From: Ardenticatenaceae bacterium
GTDB lineage: Bacteria > Chloroflexota > Anaerolineae > Promineifilales > Promineifilaceae
Length of the DNA: 64,000 nucleotides
Reading direction: 5' to 3'
NCBI GenBank assembly: GCA_020634375.1
Contig: JACKBX010000004.1
Coordinates: 124,001 to 188,000 of the forward strand
Shown here: positions 51,704 through 59,489 of the stretch, in pieces
How the letters are laid out: every line of letters begins with the position of its first letter
Numbering within the stretch: the stretch's first letter is position 1
Translations under genes and position numbers: made by a program
Notes under the pieces: generated by a model
Told to the model about the DNA's origin: nothing
Database searches by the model: none
Seen by the model: only the letters and a program-made list of their open reading frames with translations

Positions 51704-52768
51704 CTATGGGTTCTTTGCTTCATCCCATACGGCCTGAAACTCTTCCACAAAATAGCTGGCGAAAGTGGGATCATGCACAATGACCACATTCTCATCGTTG
51801 CTGTCGTTGGCGTTGGCGGTGAAGTTGTAGGAGCCAAAGACCACCGTCTCGCGGTCAATGATAATGACCTTGTGATGCATAATACGTGGATTGCCATCCT
51901 GCCGCACTTGCAGCGTGGGCAGCCCGGCGTCCGCCATCAATGGATAATAGCTGAATTCAGTTTCCGAGCCGGTGGTTTCAAAAACGCCCTGTACTACAAC
52001 CCCGGCAGCGGCACGGTCGAGCATTGCTTCGCCCAATGGCTCTAATGTAAAAGAGAAGGCCATAAAGAGGATTTCGCTGCGAGCCTGCGATACGAGGTCT
52101 GTCAGAATGGGCGCGATCTCGGTTTCTGGCGCGAAGTAATTTTCCAGGCGCACACCGTTGACGGTTAGTTGTTCGTTGGGTGTATTTTGCGGGGAGGTGG
52201 GGCCAAATTCGCCAGCTATCATCTCGTCCATTTCGGCGGTGTAATTGGCTGCCAGCCGCGCAGAATCGAAGCGCACCAGGTTATTATTATTGCAGTAGAC
52301 GCCATTGCTGGTGTAATTCAGGGAGCCTGTCCAGGTGATACGGTCGTCTATAATCACAAACTTATCGTGCATCAGCGCGGAACGGCCGTCCTCCATCACA
52401 CTGATGCCGTTGCGCCGCAGCCGGTTAATACTCGATTGGTCGGCATTGTCCTCATCCGTGACCACGCGCACCGTGATGCCACGCTGCTCCAGGGCAATGA
52501 GGGCGTCCACCATGGGCACGGCATCAAAATCAAAGGCGGCTACATCCACCTGCCGCTGCGCCTGGGCGATGTCTGCCGCCAATGTTTCATCCAGCCCGCC
52601 CTGCCGCTCCGCTTCCGGGGGGCAGGTGGGGTTGGTGAAGTAAATTTCGTACCATCCGGTGGTTGTGGAGTCACCCCCGGTTGTGCCAGAGGTGGGAGGC
52701 AGGTCTGTGCAGGCAACGGCCGTCATCCACAACACCATCAGCAATCCAAAAGCCAATCTTTTCATCAT
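51704..52768 (-). CDS. Phospholipase D-like lipoprotein
   Basis: The 354-residue protein has a lipoprotein signal (MMKRLAFGLLMVLWMTAVAC, Cys20) and two HxK(x)4D catalytic motifs: MHDKFVIIDD with GSLNYTSNG (about 137-158) and MHHKVIIID with GSYNFTANA (about 294-317). It should hydrolyse phosphodiesters at the outer face of the membrane; PLD-like proteins include lipid hydrolases and nucleases such as Nuc. The start overlaps the stop of the upstream gene (ATGA), so the two are translationally coupled. The N-terminal linker is Thr/Ser-rich. Confidence 0.9.
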   Translation of the reverse strand: MMKRLAFGLLMVLWMTAVACTDLPPTSGTTGGDSTTTGWYEIYFTNPTCPPEAERQGGLDETLAADIAQAQRQVDVAAFDFDAVPMVDALIALEQRGITVRVVTDEDNADQSSINRLRRNGISVMEDGRSALMHDKFVIIDDRITWTGSLNYTSNGVYCNNNNLVRFDSARLAANYTAEMDEMIAGEFGPTSPQNTPNEQLTVNGVRLENYFAPETEIAPILTDLVSQARSEILFMAFSFTLEPLGEAMLDRAAAGVVVQGVFETTGSETEFSYYPLMADAGLPTLQVRQDGNPRIMHHKVIIIDRETVVFGSYNFTANANDSNDENVVIVHDPTFASYFVEEFQAVWDEAKNP

Positions 52769-53106
52769 TCCTCATTCCCATTCAAAATTGCCAGCAAGTG
52801 CGGAAAGGCATGCTCACGATCATGGCCGGGACGATAGCGGTTAAACGCCCGCCATTGTTGTCGCTGTGCCGCCGTGAGCGGCTGCCCCGTCAGCCAGCGC
52901 AAGTTTTTTAGCAGGCGGATCATGGCGTCGTCAATCACCTCATCCACCGGTTCATCCAGGTGCAGCAGCAGTTCATCCGCCAGTTCAATGATCAGGTGAA
53001 CAGCCGTTGCCCGGTGTGGCGGTGGAGCGTCACCCAATTCTGCTGTCGCCCATGCTTGTAATTGTTGCAGTTGCACGGCCGTTAATGCTTGCGGAACAAA
53101 AGCCAT
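52765..53106 (-). CDS. Small conserved-looking protein of unknown function upstream of the PLD gene
   Basis: The 113-residue product is mostly helical, begins AFVPQALTAVQLQQLQAWA and contains LIIELADELLLHLDEPVDEV (about 40-59), with acidic and hydrophobic alternation. The C-terminal half has a basic patch (RWLTGQPLTAAQRQQWRAFN, about 74-93) and no Cys. I know no family. It overlaps the PLD gene by four bases, suggesting co-expression. The start site has no strong Shine-Dalgarno sequence. Confidence 0.65.
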   Translation of the reverse strand: MAFVPQALTAVQLQQLQAWATAELGDAPPPHRATAVHLIIELADELLLHLDEPVDEVIDDAMIRLLKNLRWLTGQPLTAAQRQQWRAFNRYRPGHDREHAFPHLLAILNGNEE

Positions 53107-53208
53107 AAGAAGTTACTTGGGAATCTCCTATCTTTAATTTTATTGCTGCTCGCCCCCTACTTTGTATGGTTGAGACGGCCGTTGGTCATTGATATGAAGT
53201 ATACCGAT

Positions 53209-53913
53209 TCAACTCACTGGTTTACGACGCAGCACCCATAGCCCACCGCCCCAAACCCAGGGAGCATAAAGCAGAAAACTGATCACAAGCGGGATGGCTG
53301 ACAGGGCAGGTGCAACCACTAGCAAGATAGTAGCAACGATAGAGATTGTCCACTCCGCTACGCCGAGCCAGGCTAACGGCCGTGGTAGATCCATTGTTGC
53401 GAAGGCAGATGGTAAAAGCAGAATACCTGCCAGGGAATAAAGCCCGAATCCGCCAATATTTGTCAGGTTGTTAGCCATTTTTTCCACGGATAAGAAAACC
53501 ACCCGAAGGGTTGGATCCGGCGAAGGAACCGTACCAGCCAATTGTTGGGCAAGTTCAGGGAGGACTGTGAAGTTAAGTAAAACACCTACGACGTCTACAG
53601 CGGCGGCAATGACTGCTACGCCAATCGCCAAGTTGCGCCATTGCTTCGCTCCATTTAGATGGCGACCGAGGGCATAATAACTCCAAGAAAAACTAAGCGT
53701 CGGTGCAAACCAGAATATCCATCCCGCCTTCCAACGCGAAGCGTGTTCAGCAATCCAGATCGCACGTTGCAGCAAGTCAGGTTGGCTTGCAGTCGTGCCC
53801 GGCCCATGGACGAATACAGCGACAAGTAGGGCTAGAATGGTGTTATTGAACCCTGCCAGGAATAACCCAAAAACATCAAGGTAGACTGCATTTCGTCTGG
53901 TGTTAGCTGCCAT
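53209..53913 (-). CDS. Integral membrane protein of unknown function
   Basis: The 234-residue protein has about six membrane helices (residues about 10-33, 63-80, 93-116, 151-172, 180-200, 205-225) with few charges between. GxN and WFAPTLSFSWSYYALGRHL (about 68-86) stand out but I cannot place a family; DUF4386-type proteins are a weak possibility. It overlaps the next membrane-protein gene upstream by 11 bases, so the two probably form one unit. No motif suggests enzyme activity. Confidence 0.65.
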   Translation of the reverse strand: MAANTRRNAVYLDVFGLFLAGFNNTILALLVAVFVHGPGTTASQPDLLQRAIWIAEHASRWKAGWIFWFAPTLSFSWSYYALGRHLNGAKQWRNLAIGVAVIAAAVDVVGVLLNFTVLPELAQQLAGTVPSPDPTLRVVFLSVEKMANNLTNIGGFGLYSLAGILLLPSAFATMDLPRPLAWLGVAEWTISIVATILLVVAPALSAIPLVISFLLYAPWVWGGGLWVLRRKPVS

Positions 53914-54754
53914 AACTGTGAACCCCCTGCACCGAACGGCGGTAGCTCAAGATGACGCCGAGGTAGAGCAGCACGAACAACGCTGTCAAGGCAAGATAGA
54001 TTCCAAGATTGGAAGCGTTCGCCTCGTTCAAATCAGAGGGGTGTGTTAAGGGCAGAAGAAAAAGCAACAAGCCGGTTGGGGGTGCTTGCCAGAAAATGGG
54101 CCGCACGCGCAGCCAGTCCCCATCCCACAATGCCCAGGCATATGCAGCAGTATGTGTGATAAAGAGTACGCCAATCAGCCCCCCAACCAAAGGCGGAAGG
54201 CTCCACGGCAAAATCTGGTTAACAACATCCACCGCAAATATCAAGGACAATCCGCAGACAAGGCTAATGATCAGAGAAACAGCAGCCAGTATGCGTGCAG
54301 CCCCCGTCAAGGGCAACTGAACTGGCAATTTTCCCCCATATTTTCGCTCATGTGTGACAAAGACGAAAGGGGCAGCGAAAAACAAAATGAAATACATCGT
54401 CAGCCAGTAGGCCAGGTGAAACCAGGGATGAGCCAGGAATGGTTTGAGAAAAAAGAAGGTTAGCGCCGTCGCCATAACCGAAAACAACGTAATGACTACC
54501 ATCATAACGCGGGCGGTTGCCCAACTTTTTTGGAAAGCGGCGAAAGCGACCAGCAACAGCGCGTTCCCGTACATCACACCTATCAGGCGGGCGTTTATCA
54601 CAGGGTTGATGGTCCATACGAAGAAATTTTCGGTTTGACCTGGCATGGTCATCAAGATAACGAAAGCCGGTAGCCCGTTAGCAAGCAAAACTAATAATAC
54701 AAACTTTACGCCGACAGGAAGTTCGTTGCGCCACCAGTTCTTAAATGTATCCAT
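53903..54754 (-). CDS. Integral membrane protein of unknown function
   Basis: The 283-residue protein has about eight membrane helices (about 15-34, 55-72, 81-104, 110-133, 152-174, 184-205, 219-238, 248-271). WWRNELPVGVKF lies at the cytoplasmic N-terminus. Loops are short, and there are no catalytic motifs. It is probably co-transcribed with the 53209-53913 gene, which starts inside its end. An AAAAGGA site precedes the ATG. Together they could form a two-component transporter or a sensor pair, but nothing in the sequence decides this. Confidence 0.65.
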   Translation of the reverse strand: MDTFKNWWRNELPVGVKFVLLVLLANGLPAFVILMTMPGQTENFFVWTINPVINARLIGVMYGNALLLVAFAAFQKSWATARVMMVVITLFSVMATALTFFFLKPFLAHPWFHLAYWLTMYFILFFAAPFVFVTHERKYGGKLPVQLPLTGAARILAAVSLIISLVCGLSLIFAVDVVNQILPWSLPPLVGGLIGVLFITHTAAYAWALWDGDWLRVRPIFWQAPPTGLLLFLLPLTHPSDLNEANASNLGIYLALTALFVLLYLGVILSYRRSVQGVHSYGS

Positions 54755-54876
54755 AAGTTCTTTATCCTTTTTAAAAATTGAGTTGAGTATATTCGCTGCT
54801 AAGGGGGCATTTGGGGAGATATTAGGTGCTACGATACTAAAAAACCACCTATTGTGTCAATGTAGATTTATTAAGG

Positions 54877-54981
54877 CAGGACTTACACAGGCTGAGCCTG
54901 ACTTCGGCGAGCGCAGTCGAATCGTCGAAGCCGGTTTCGACAGGTTCAATCTCTGGTGATTGAAGGATTTTGTATAAGTCC
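54877..54981. mobile_element. Candidate miniature inverted-repeat element (about 105 bp)
   Basis: The ends AGGACTTACACA (54877-54888) and, on the other strand, AGGACTTATACA (from 54981) match 11 of 12 bases. The interior contains paired CTTCGGCGA/TCGTCGAAG-type words. It has no coding capacity. A target duplication was not identified. Confidence 0.45.
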
Positions 54982-55007
54982 TCTAAGACATAAATTGACA
55001 TTTTTAT

Positions 55008-55085
55008 TGAATGGTAAGTCTGCAAGTGGCAAGTTTTCAGGTGCTTGCTCCTAGAGGGAACTTGCCATCTGCAAACCTGCAATGT
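55008..55085. repeat. Inverted repeat with GCAAGTG/GCAAGTT words
   Basis: TCTGCAAGTGGCAAGTT (55018-55034) is matched by AACTTGCCATCTGCAAA (55060-55076) in inverted order with a few mismatches. Confidence 0.55.
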
Positions 55086-55163
55086 CAGAACAATTTGGTA
55101 GGAACGCTTCACTTAGTAAAGCATGACATTGGTTAAAGGGTTGTTTAACACTGTTAATGAATG

Positions 55164-55377
55164 TTGACTGAGCATGTTAACCTGGAGACAATAGCCGAGA
55201 AACCAATTGACCAACCTACCTTATAAGCACACACAATTGTCAATCCTATGAATATAACCAATCCCCTGGCTTTGATTTTGCTGCTGCTCATTCCCTACTT
55301 TGTGTGGGTGGGACGGCCGTACATGGCCGTGCGTCGTTGGCGCGAATGGGTAAGCCTGGGGCTGCGCCTGCTGATTC
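55164..55377. repeat. Direct repeat, upstream copy (leader plus first codons of the VWA gene)
   Basis: About 210 bases, including leader and the first 43 codons of the 55248 gene, match 56278-56512 with substitutions and a small indel. Similarity stops abruptly after CTGCGCCTGCTGATT. Confidence 0.85.
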
Positions 55378-56153
55378 TGTCATTTGGACTCACATCAATC
55401 TCTTGTGCAACCAACCGAAATGAAGTAGGAACCAACTTCAATCATGTAACAGAAATACCTATACCGGTTGGGTTGTTGCCTGCGCCATTGACATCTACTG
55501 CAACTGTTATGCTGGATAGTCTTCCTACAGAAAAACTAGCAGAAGCAATACTTATGGCCGTTCCTGCCACCGTCACACCAATAGCCATTCTCCCGACAGC
55601 CACAGCCACGCCCCTGCCAACCGTGCTATCAACGGAAAGTATTGACACTTTGCCCACCCCCACACGTTGGGTTCCTGAAAGAGGTAAAGGCGAAATATCG
55701 TTACGAGGCCATGTACCTTTGCCGGAGATATATGAAGGTGTTTTCATTGCAAACGTTGAAACCGTAATTTCTGTATACAATCTTGACTTAAAAAATCCTT
55801 ATGAGAATTCACAAAGTCAATTTGTCGGTGACTTTTATATTGTCGCTAATTCTGAGACACAACAGTTTGGTATCATTCCCATTAATAGTGCCAAAATGGC
55901 ACAAGTTGCCCAAATATCTGTTGACGAAGCGAGTTTTGCCAATTGTGAACAGGCTTTGTCTCAACATGATGAACTTCTAATCCAGGATATAGAGAGAGGG
56001 GATTCTTTTTGTTTTCTTACGGATGAGGGTCGTGTTTCATTTGTATTTGTGGATGGAATATATGGAGATGATTTCGCCTCAATCTTAATCTCGTATAAAA
56101 CTTGGAATCCGCAGATTGGTAGCCGATACTTCGAGGTTCTGGGGGGAAAATAG
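55248..56153 (+). CDS. Chimeric protein: VWA-protein N-terminus joined to an unrelated domain
   Basis: The first 43 residues (MNITNPLALI...GLRLLI) are nearly identical to the start of the 56384 VWA protein, with one membrane helix and a basic loop. From residue 44 the sequence switches to ILSFGLTSISC, a lipobox-like end of another signal peptide (Cys53), then a Thr/Pro/Val-rich linker (about 70-145) and an unknown C-terminal domain (about 150-301) with a single Cys pair. This looks like a gene fusion created by duplication of the neighbouring leader. The C-terminal part is AT-richer than the N-terminus. No family recognised. No Shine-Dalgarno site. Confidence 0.7.
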   Translation: MNITNPLALILLLLIPYFVWVGRPYMAVRRWREWVSLGLRLLILSFGLTSISCATNRNEVGTNFNHVTEIPIPVGLLPAPLTSTATVMLDSLPTEKLAEAILMAVPATVTPIAILPTATATPLPTVLSTESIDTLPTPTRWVPERGKGEISLRGHVPLPEIYEGVFIANVETVISVYNLDLKNPYENSQSQFVGDFYIVANSETQQFGIIPINSAKMAQVAQISVDEASFANCEQALSQHDELLIQDIERGDSFCFLTDEGRVSFVFVDGIYGDDFASILISYKTWNPQIGSRYFEVLGGK

Positions 56154-56277
56154 ACTGTTTCATATTCTCCCGAAGAAAACAACCCCTTCATTAAGCACAA
56201 ACTGCTGAATACAAATAAGGGAAACACGAAATTTATGTTGGCAACAATAAGGCGCTTTTACCGCATGGTGCATAGAA

Positions 56278-56512
56278 GTTGACCAGGTATGTAAACCTAT
56301 AGACAATACTCAAGAAACTGATTGACCAATCCACCTCATCAGCACGCACAATCGTCAATCCAAAATCGTCAATCGTCAATCCTATGAATGTAACTAATCC
56401 CCTGGCGCTGGTTTTATTGCTGCTCATTCCCTACTTTGTGTGGGTGGGACGGCCGTACACGGCCGTGCGCCGTTGGCGCGAATGGGTGAGCCTGGGGCTG
56501 CGCCTGCTGATT
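56278..56512. repeat. Direct repeat, downstream copy (leader plus first codons of the VWA gene)
   Basis: It matches 55164-55377 and includes heptamers AATCGTC, AATCCAA, AATCGTC, AATCGTC, AATCCTA (56349-56383) immediately before the ATG. The upstream copy carries only one such unit. Confidence 0.85.
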
Positions 56513-59302
56513 ATGCTGCTGCTCACCCTCAGTCTGGCGGGGACGGAAGTGGTGCGTGCCGCCGATGAACTGGCGGTGGTCTTTTTGGTGGATGCCTCCG
56601 ACTCGATGAGCGCGGCGCAGGCGGCGCAGGCGGAAACCTTTGTGCGCGAGGCCATCGAGCAAATGACGCCCAATGATCAGGCGGCGGTGATTTTGTTTGG
56701 GGCGAATGCGTTGGTGGAACGGCCGTTATCCGGTCTGTCCGAACTCGCTCCCATCACCTCTGTACCGCAAAAGCTGCACACCGACATCGCCGAGGCGGTA
56801 CGCCTGGGGCTGGCGCTGTTCCCAGCGGGCAGTGCGCGGCGGCTGGTGGTGTTGAGCGATGGCGCGGCGACAATTGGCAACGCCCAAGAAGCGGCGCAGT
56901 TGGCAGCCGCCGGGGATGTGCAGATTGACACTGTGTATCTGCCGCGCGAGAGTGGGGCGGTGGAGGCATTGGTGACGGCCGTTTCCGCACCCACGCGCAT
57001 TGTTCAGGGCGAGTCCTTCCGCATCGACATCACCGCCGAGAGCACAGCCAATGTGCCCGCCACCCTGCGCGTGCTGTCGGCGGGCAGCGTGGTCTATGAG
57101 GAAAGCGTAGACCTGCGCAGCGGGGTGAACAATTTTGCCGTGCGCCTGCGGGCCACCGAGCAGGAATTCGCCCGCTATCAGGTGCAGTTGACCCCGTCCG
57201 AAGATACCTATTACCAAAATAACGAGTTGGCCGCTTTTACCGAAATTGTGGGGCCGCCACGCGTGCTGTTGGTCGCCAATGATGGCACTCTCGCCGACGA
57301 CGGCACGCCGCTGCCCGACGAATCGCCGCAGCTGCGGCTGGCGCTGGAGGCGGCGGGGCTGCCCGTTGACCAGATTACTCCGGCCAATTTCCCCGCCAGC
57401 CTGGCCGAACTGAGCAATTACGCCACGGTCATTTTGGTGGATGTGAACGCCAAAAATCTCACGCCGCGCAAAATGGAGACGCTGCAAAGTTATGTGCGCG
57501 ATTTGGGCGGCGGGCTGGTGGCGGTGGGCGGGCCAGAGAGCTACGGCATGGGCGGCTATTTCCGCACGCCATTGGAAGAAACGCTGCCGGTGGATATGCA
57601 AATCAAAGACCAGGAGCGCTTCCCCTCGGTGAGCATTGTCATCGTCATTGACCGCTCTGGCAGCATGGGCGCTCAAGAAGGCGGGCTGACGAAGATTCAA
57701 CTGGCGGCGGAGGGAGCGGTGCGCGTGGTGGAACTGCTGAATGATTTCGACGACATCGCGGTGATTCCGGTGGATACGCAGCCGGATAATCCCATTGGGC
57801 CGCTGCCTGCCAGCCAGCGCGAGGAGGCCATTGGCCTGATCCGGCAAATTGGCGCGGGCGGCGGCGGCATTTATGTGCGCACCGGGCTGGAAGCGGCGGC
57901 GGAAGCGCTGGCGCAGTCCAGCAATCAGGTGAAACACATCATTTTGCTGGCGGATGGCGCGGATTCGGAGCAGAAAGAGGGCGTGCCGGAGCTGATTGCG
58001 GCACTGACTGCGGAGGGGGTGACGATTTCGACGGTGAGCATTGGGCAGGGGCCGGATACGGCGTGGTTGAAACAGATGGCGGAATTGGGCAACGGCCGTT
58101 TCCATTTCACCGATCAGGCGGCCAATTTGCCGCAAATTTTTACACAAGAGACAACCTCCATCCAGCGCAGCTATTTGATTGAAGAGCAATTTTTCCCCAC
58201 GTTGGCGAGCGGCAGCCCGATGTTGGCGGGGATTACGGCCGTGCCGCCGCTGTACGGCTACGTGGGAACCAGCCCCAAAGGGACGGCGCAGGTCATTTTG
58301 GAAAGTCATATGGGCGACCCGCTGCTGGCAGCGTGGCAGTATGGCCTGGGGCGGGCGGTGGCCTGGACGAGCGACGCTACCGGGCGTTGGGGCGTAGATT
58401 GGGTGCGCTGGGATGGCTTCCCGGTTTTTTGGGCGCAGGTGGTGCGCTGGACGGTGGCGCAGGGGCGGGATAGTAACGTGGAAACGGCCGTGCAGTTTAA
58501 CGAAGAGCAGGCGACCCTGACCGTTGATGCGCGGAACGGCGGCGGCGAATTTTTGAACAATTTACAAATGGAAGCCAATGTGGTTGCTCCTTCCGGCGAG
58601 GTACATAACTTAACCTTGCAGCAAATTGCGCCGGGACGGTATGCCGCCGAGTTTGTGCCGCAAACGGACGGCGCTTATTTCATCCGCGTGGCGGGCACGG
58701 AAGCGGGAGAGGGGGATGCGGTGGTGGGGCAGACGAGCGGCTGGGTGCTGGGCTATTCGCCGGAGTACCTGCAATTTGAAACCAGCCCGGTGCTGCTAGA
58801 GAACATGGCGGCGCTGACAAGCGGTCGTGATTTGAGCGGCGAGGGTGGGGGAACGGCCGTTTTCGACCATTCGTTGCCCAGCCAGGCGGCCACGCGCCCC
58901 ATCTGGCCCTGGCTAACGCTGCTGGCGGTGGCGCTGCTGCCGCTGGATATTGCCACGCGGCGGCTGGTAATTACGCGGCGCGATTGGCAGCGGGCGTGGG
59001 CGGCGACGTTTGGCCGTTGGCAGCGACAGCCTGTGGTTGCCGCTGAACGCTCGGAGCCGATGTCGCGCTTGTTTGCGGCAAAGGAGCGGGCCGGGGAGAC
59101 ACGGGAAGAGACTGCGGCGCAGCCGGTGGTGTTTGTGAAGAAGGAGGAGAAGGCGGGGGAAACGGCCGTTCCCTCCCCCAAGCCACCTCCATCACCATCT
59201 CAACCCATTCCACCCAAACGCGCAACACCCCCGACAAGCAGTGGAACGTTAGCATCCAGACTGTTAGAAAAAAAACGCAACCAGGATGGTGATGAAGGTT
59301 AA
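56384..59302 (+). CDS. Large membrane protein with two VWA domains (BatA/GATase1-like)
   Basis: The 972-residue protein has two N-terminal helices (about 7-21 and 37-53), a first VWA domain with an intact MIDAS DASDS (D70, S72, S74), a CARF/BatA-like beta domain (about 190-280), a glutamine-amidotransferase-like domain (about 290-410; VAVGGPESYGMGGY), a second VWA domain with DRSGSMG (about 423-429), more beta domains, a C-terminal helix (about 850-872) and a basic, Pro-rich cytoplasmic tail. Such proteins occur beside aerotolerance (Bat) operons and in Planctomycetes/Chloroflexota; the role is probably protein assembly or stress response at the membrane. No Shine-Dalgarno site is present. 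Confidence 0.87.
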   Translation: MNVTNPLALVLLLLIPYFVWVGRPYTAVRRWREWVSLGLRLLIMLLLTLSLAGTEVVRAADELAVVFLVDASDSMSAAQAAQAETFVREAIEQMTPNDQAAVILFGANALVERPLSGLSELAPITSVPQKLHTDIAEAVRLGLALFPAGSARRLVVLSDGAATIGNAQEAAQLAAAGDVQIDTVYLPRESGAVEALVTAVSAPTRIVQGESFRIDITAESTANVPATLRVLSAGSVVYEESVDLRSGVNNFAVRLRATEQEFARYQVQLTPSEDTYYQNNELAAFTEIVGPPRVLLVANDGTLADDGTPLPDESPQLRLALEAAGLPVDQITPANFPASLAELSNYATVILVDVNAKNLTPRKMETLQSYVRDLGGGLVAVGGPESYGMGGYFRTPLEETLPVDMQIKDQERFPSVSIVIVIDRSGSMGAQEGGLTKIQLAAEGAVRVVELLNDFDDIAVIPVDTQPDNPIGPLPASQREEAIGLIRQIGAGGGGIYVRTGLEAAAEALAQSSNQVKHIILLADGADSEQKEGVPELIAALTAEGVTISTVSIGQGPDTAWLKQMAELGNGRFHFTDQAANLPQIFTQETTSIQRSYLIEEQFFPTLASGSPMLAGITAVPPLYGYVGTSPKGTAQVILESHMGDPLLAAWQYGLGRAVAWTSDATGRWGVDWVRWDGFPVFWAQVVRWTVAQGRDSNVETAVQFNEEQATLTVDARNGGGEFLNNLQMEANVVAPSGEVHNLTLQQIAPGRYAAEFVPQTDGAYFIRVAGTEAGEGDAVVGQTSGWVLGYSPEYLQFETSPVLLENMAALTSGRDLSGEGGGTAVFDHSLPSQAATRPIWPWLTLLAVALLPLDIATRRLVITRRDWQRAWAATFGRWQRQPVVAAERSEPMSRLFAAKERAGETREETAAQPVVFVKKEEKAGETAVPSPKPPPSPSQPIPPKRATPPTSSGTLASRLLEKKRNQDGDEG

Positions 59303-59321
59303 CGCTGTTTGCACCCCAGTG

Positions 59322-59327
59322 TATAAT
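59322..59327 (+). promoter_or_regulatory. Candidate -10 box upstream of the subtilase gene
   Basis: GTATAATGAA lies 163 bases before the subtilase ATG and 20 bases after the VWA stop. The -35 region is not convincing. Confidence 0.3.
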
Positions 59328-59489
59328 GAAAACATTGAGGCTGCTTCCTGAGCTTCAATAATTCTTACAAATCATAAGGTCATTACGAGCAGGAGATTAT
59401 TTGCTCCTGTATTTGACTGTGGCCTTAATGTTAATTGAAATCTTCGCGCAGTACATTGGATTAGTTTATTTATCTGAAGGAGTCCCCAC

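Larger units (their letters stand above)
54755..55247. other. 493-bp intergenic region with small inverted-repeat element
   Basis: No gene is supported; an 87-codon minus-strand open frame at 54849-55112 only runs across repeats. It holds a candidate miniature element (54877-54981), partial repeats at 55008-55085 and the upstream copy of a duplicated leader (from about 55164). Confidence 0.7.

Noticed and set aside
54849..55112. 87-codon minus-strand frame in the 493-bp gap
   Set aside because: It runs across the candidate miniature element and a dyad repeat. No start signal or domain.
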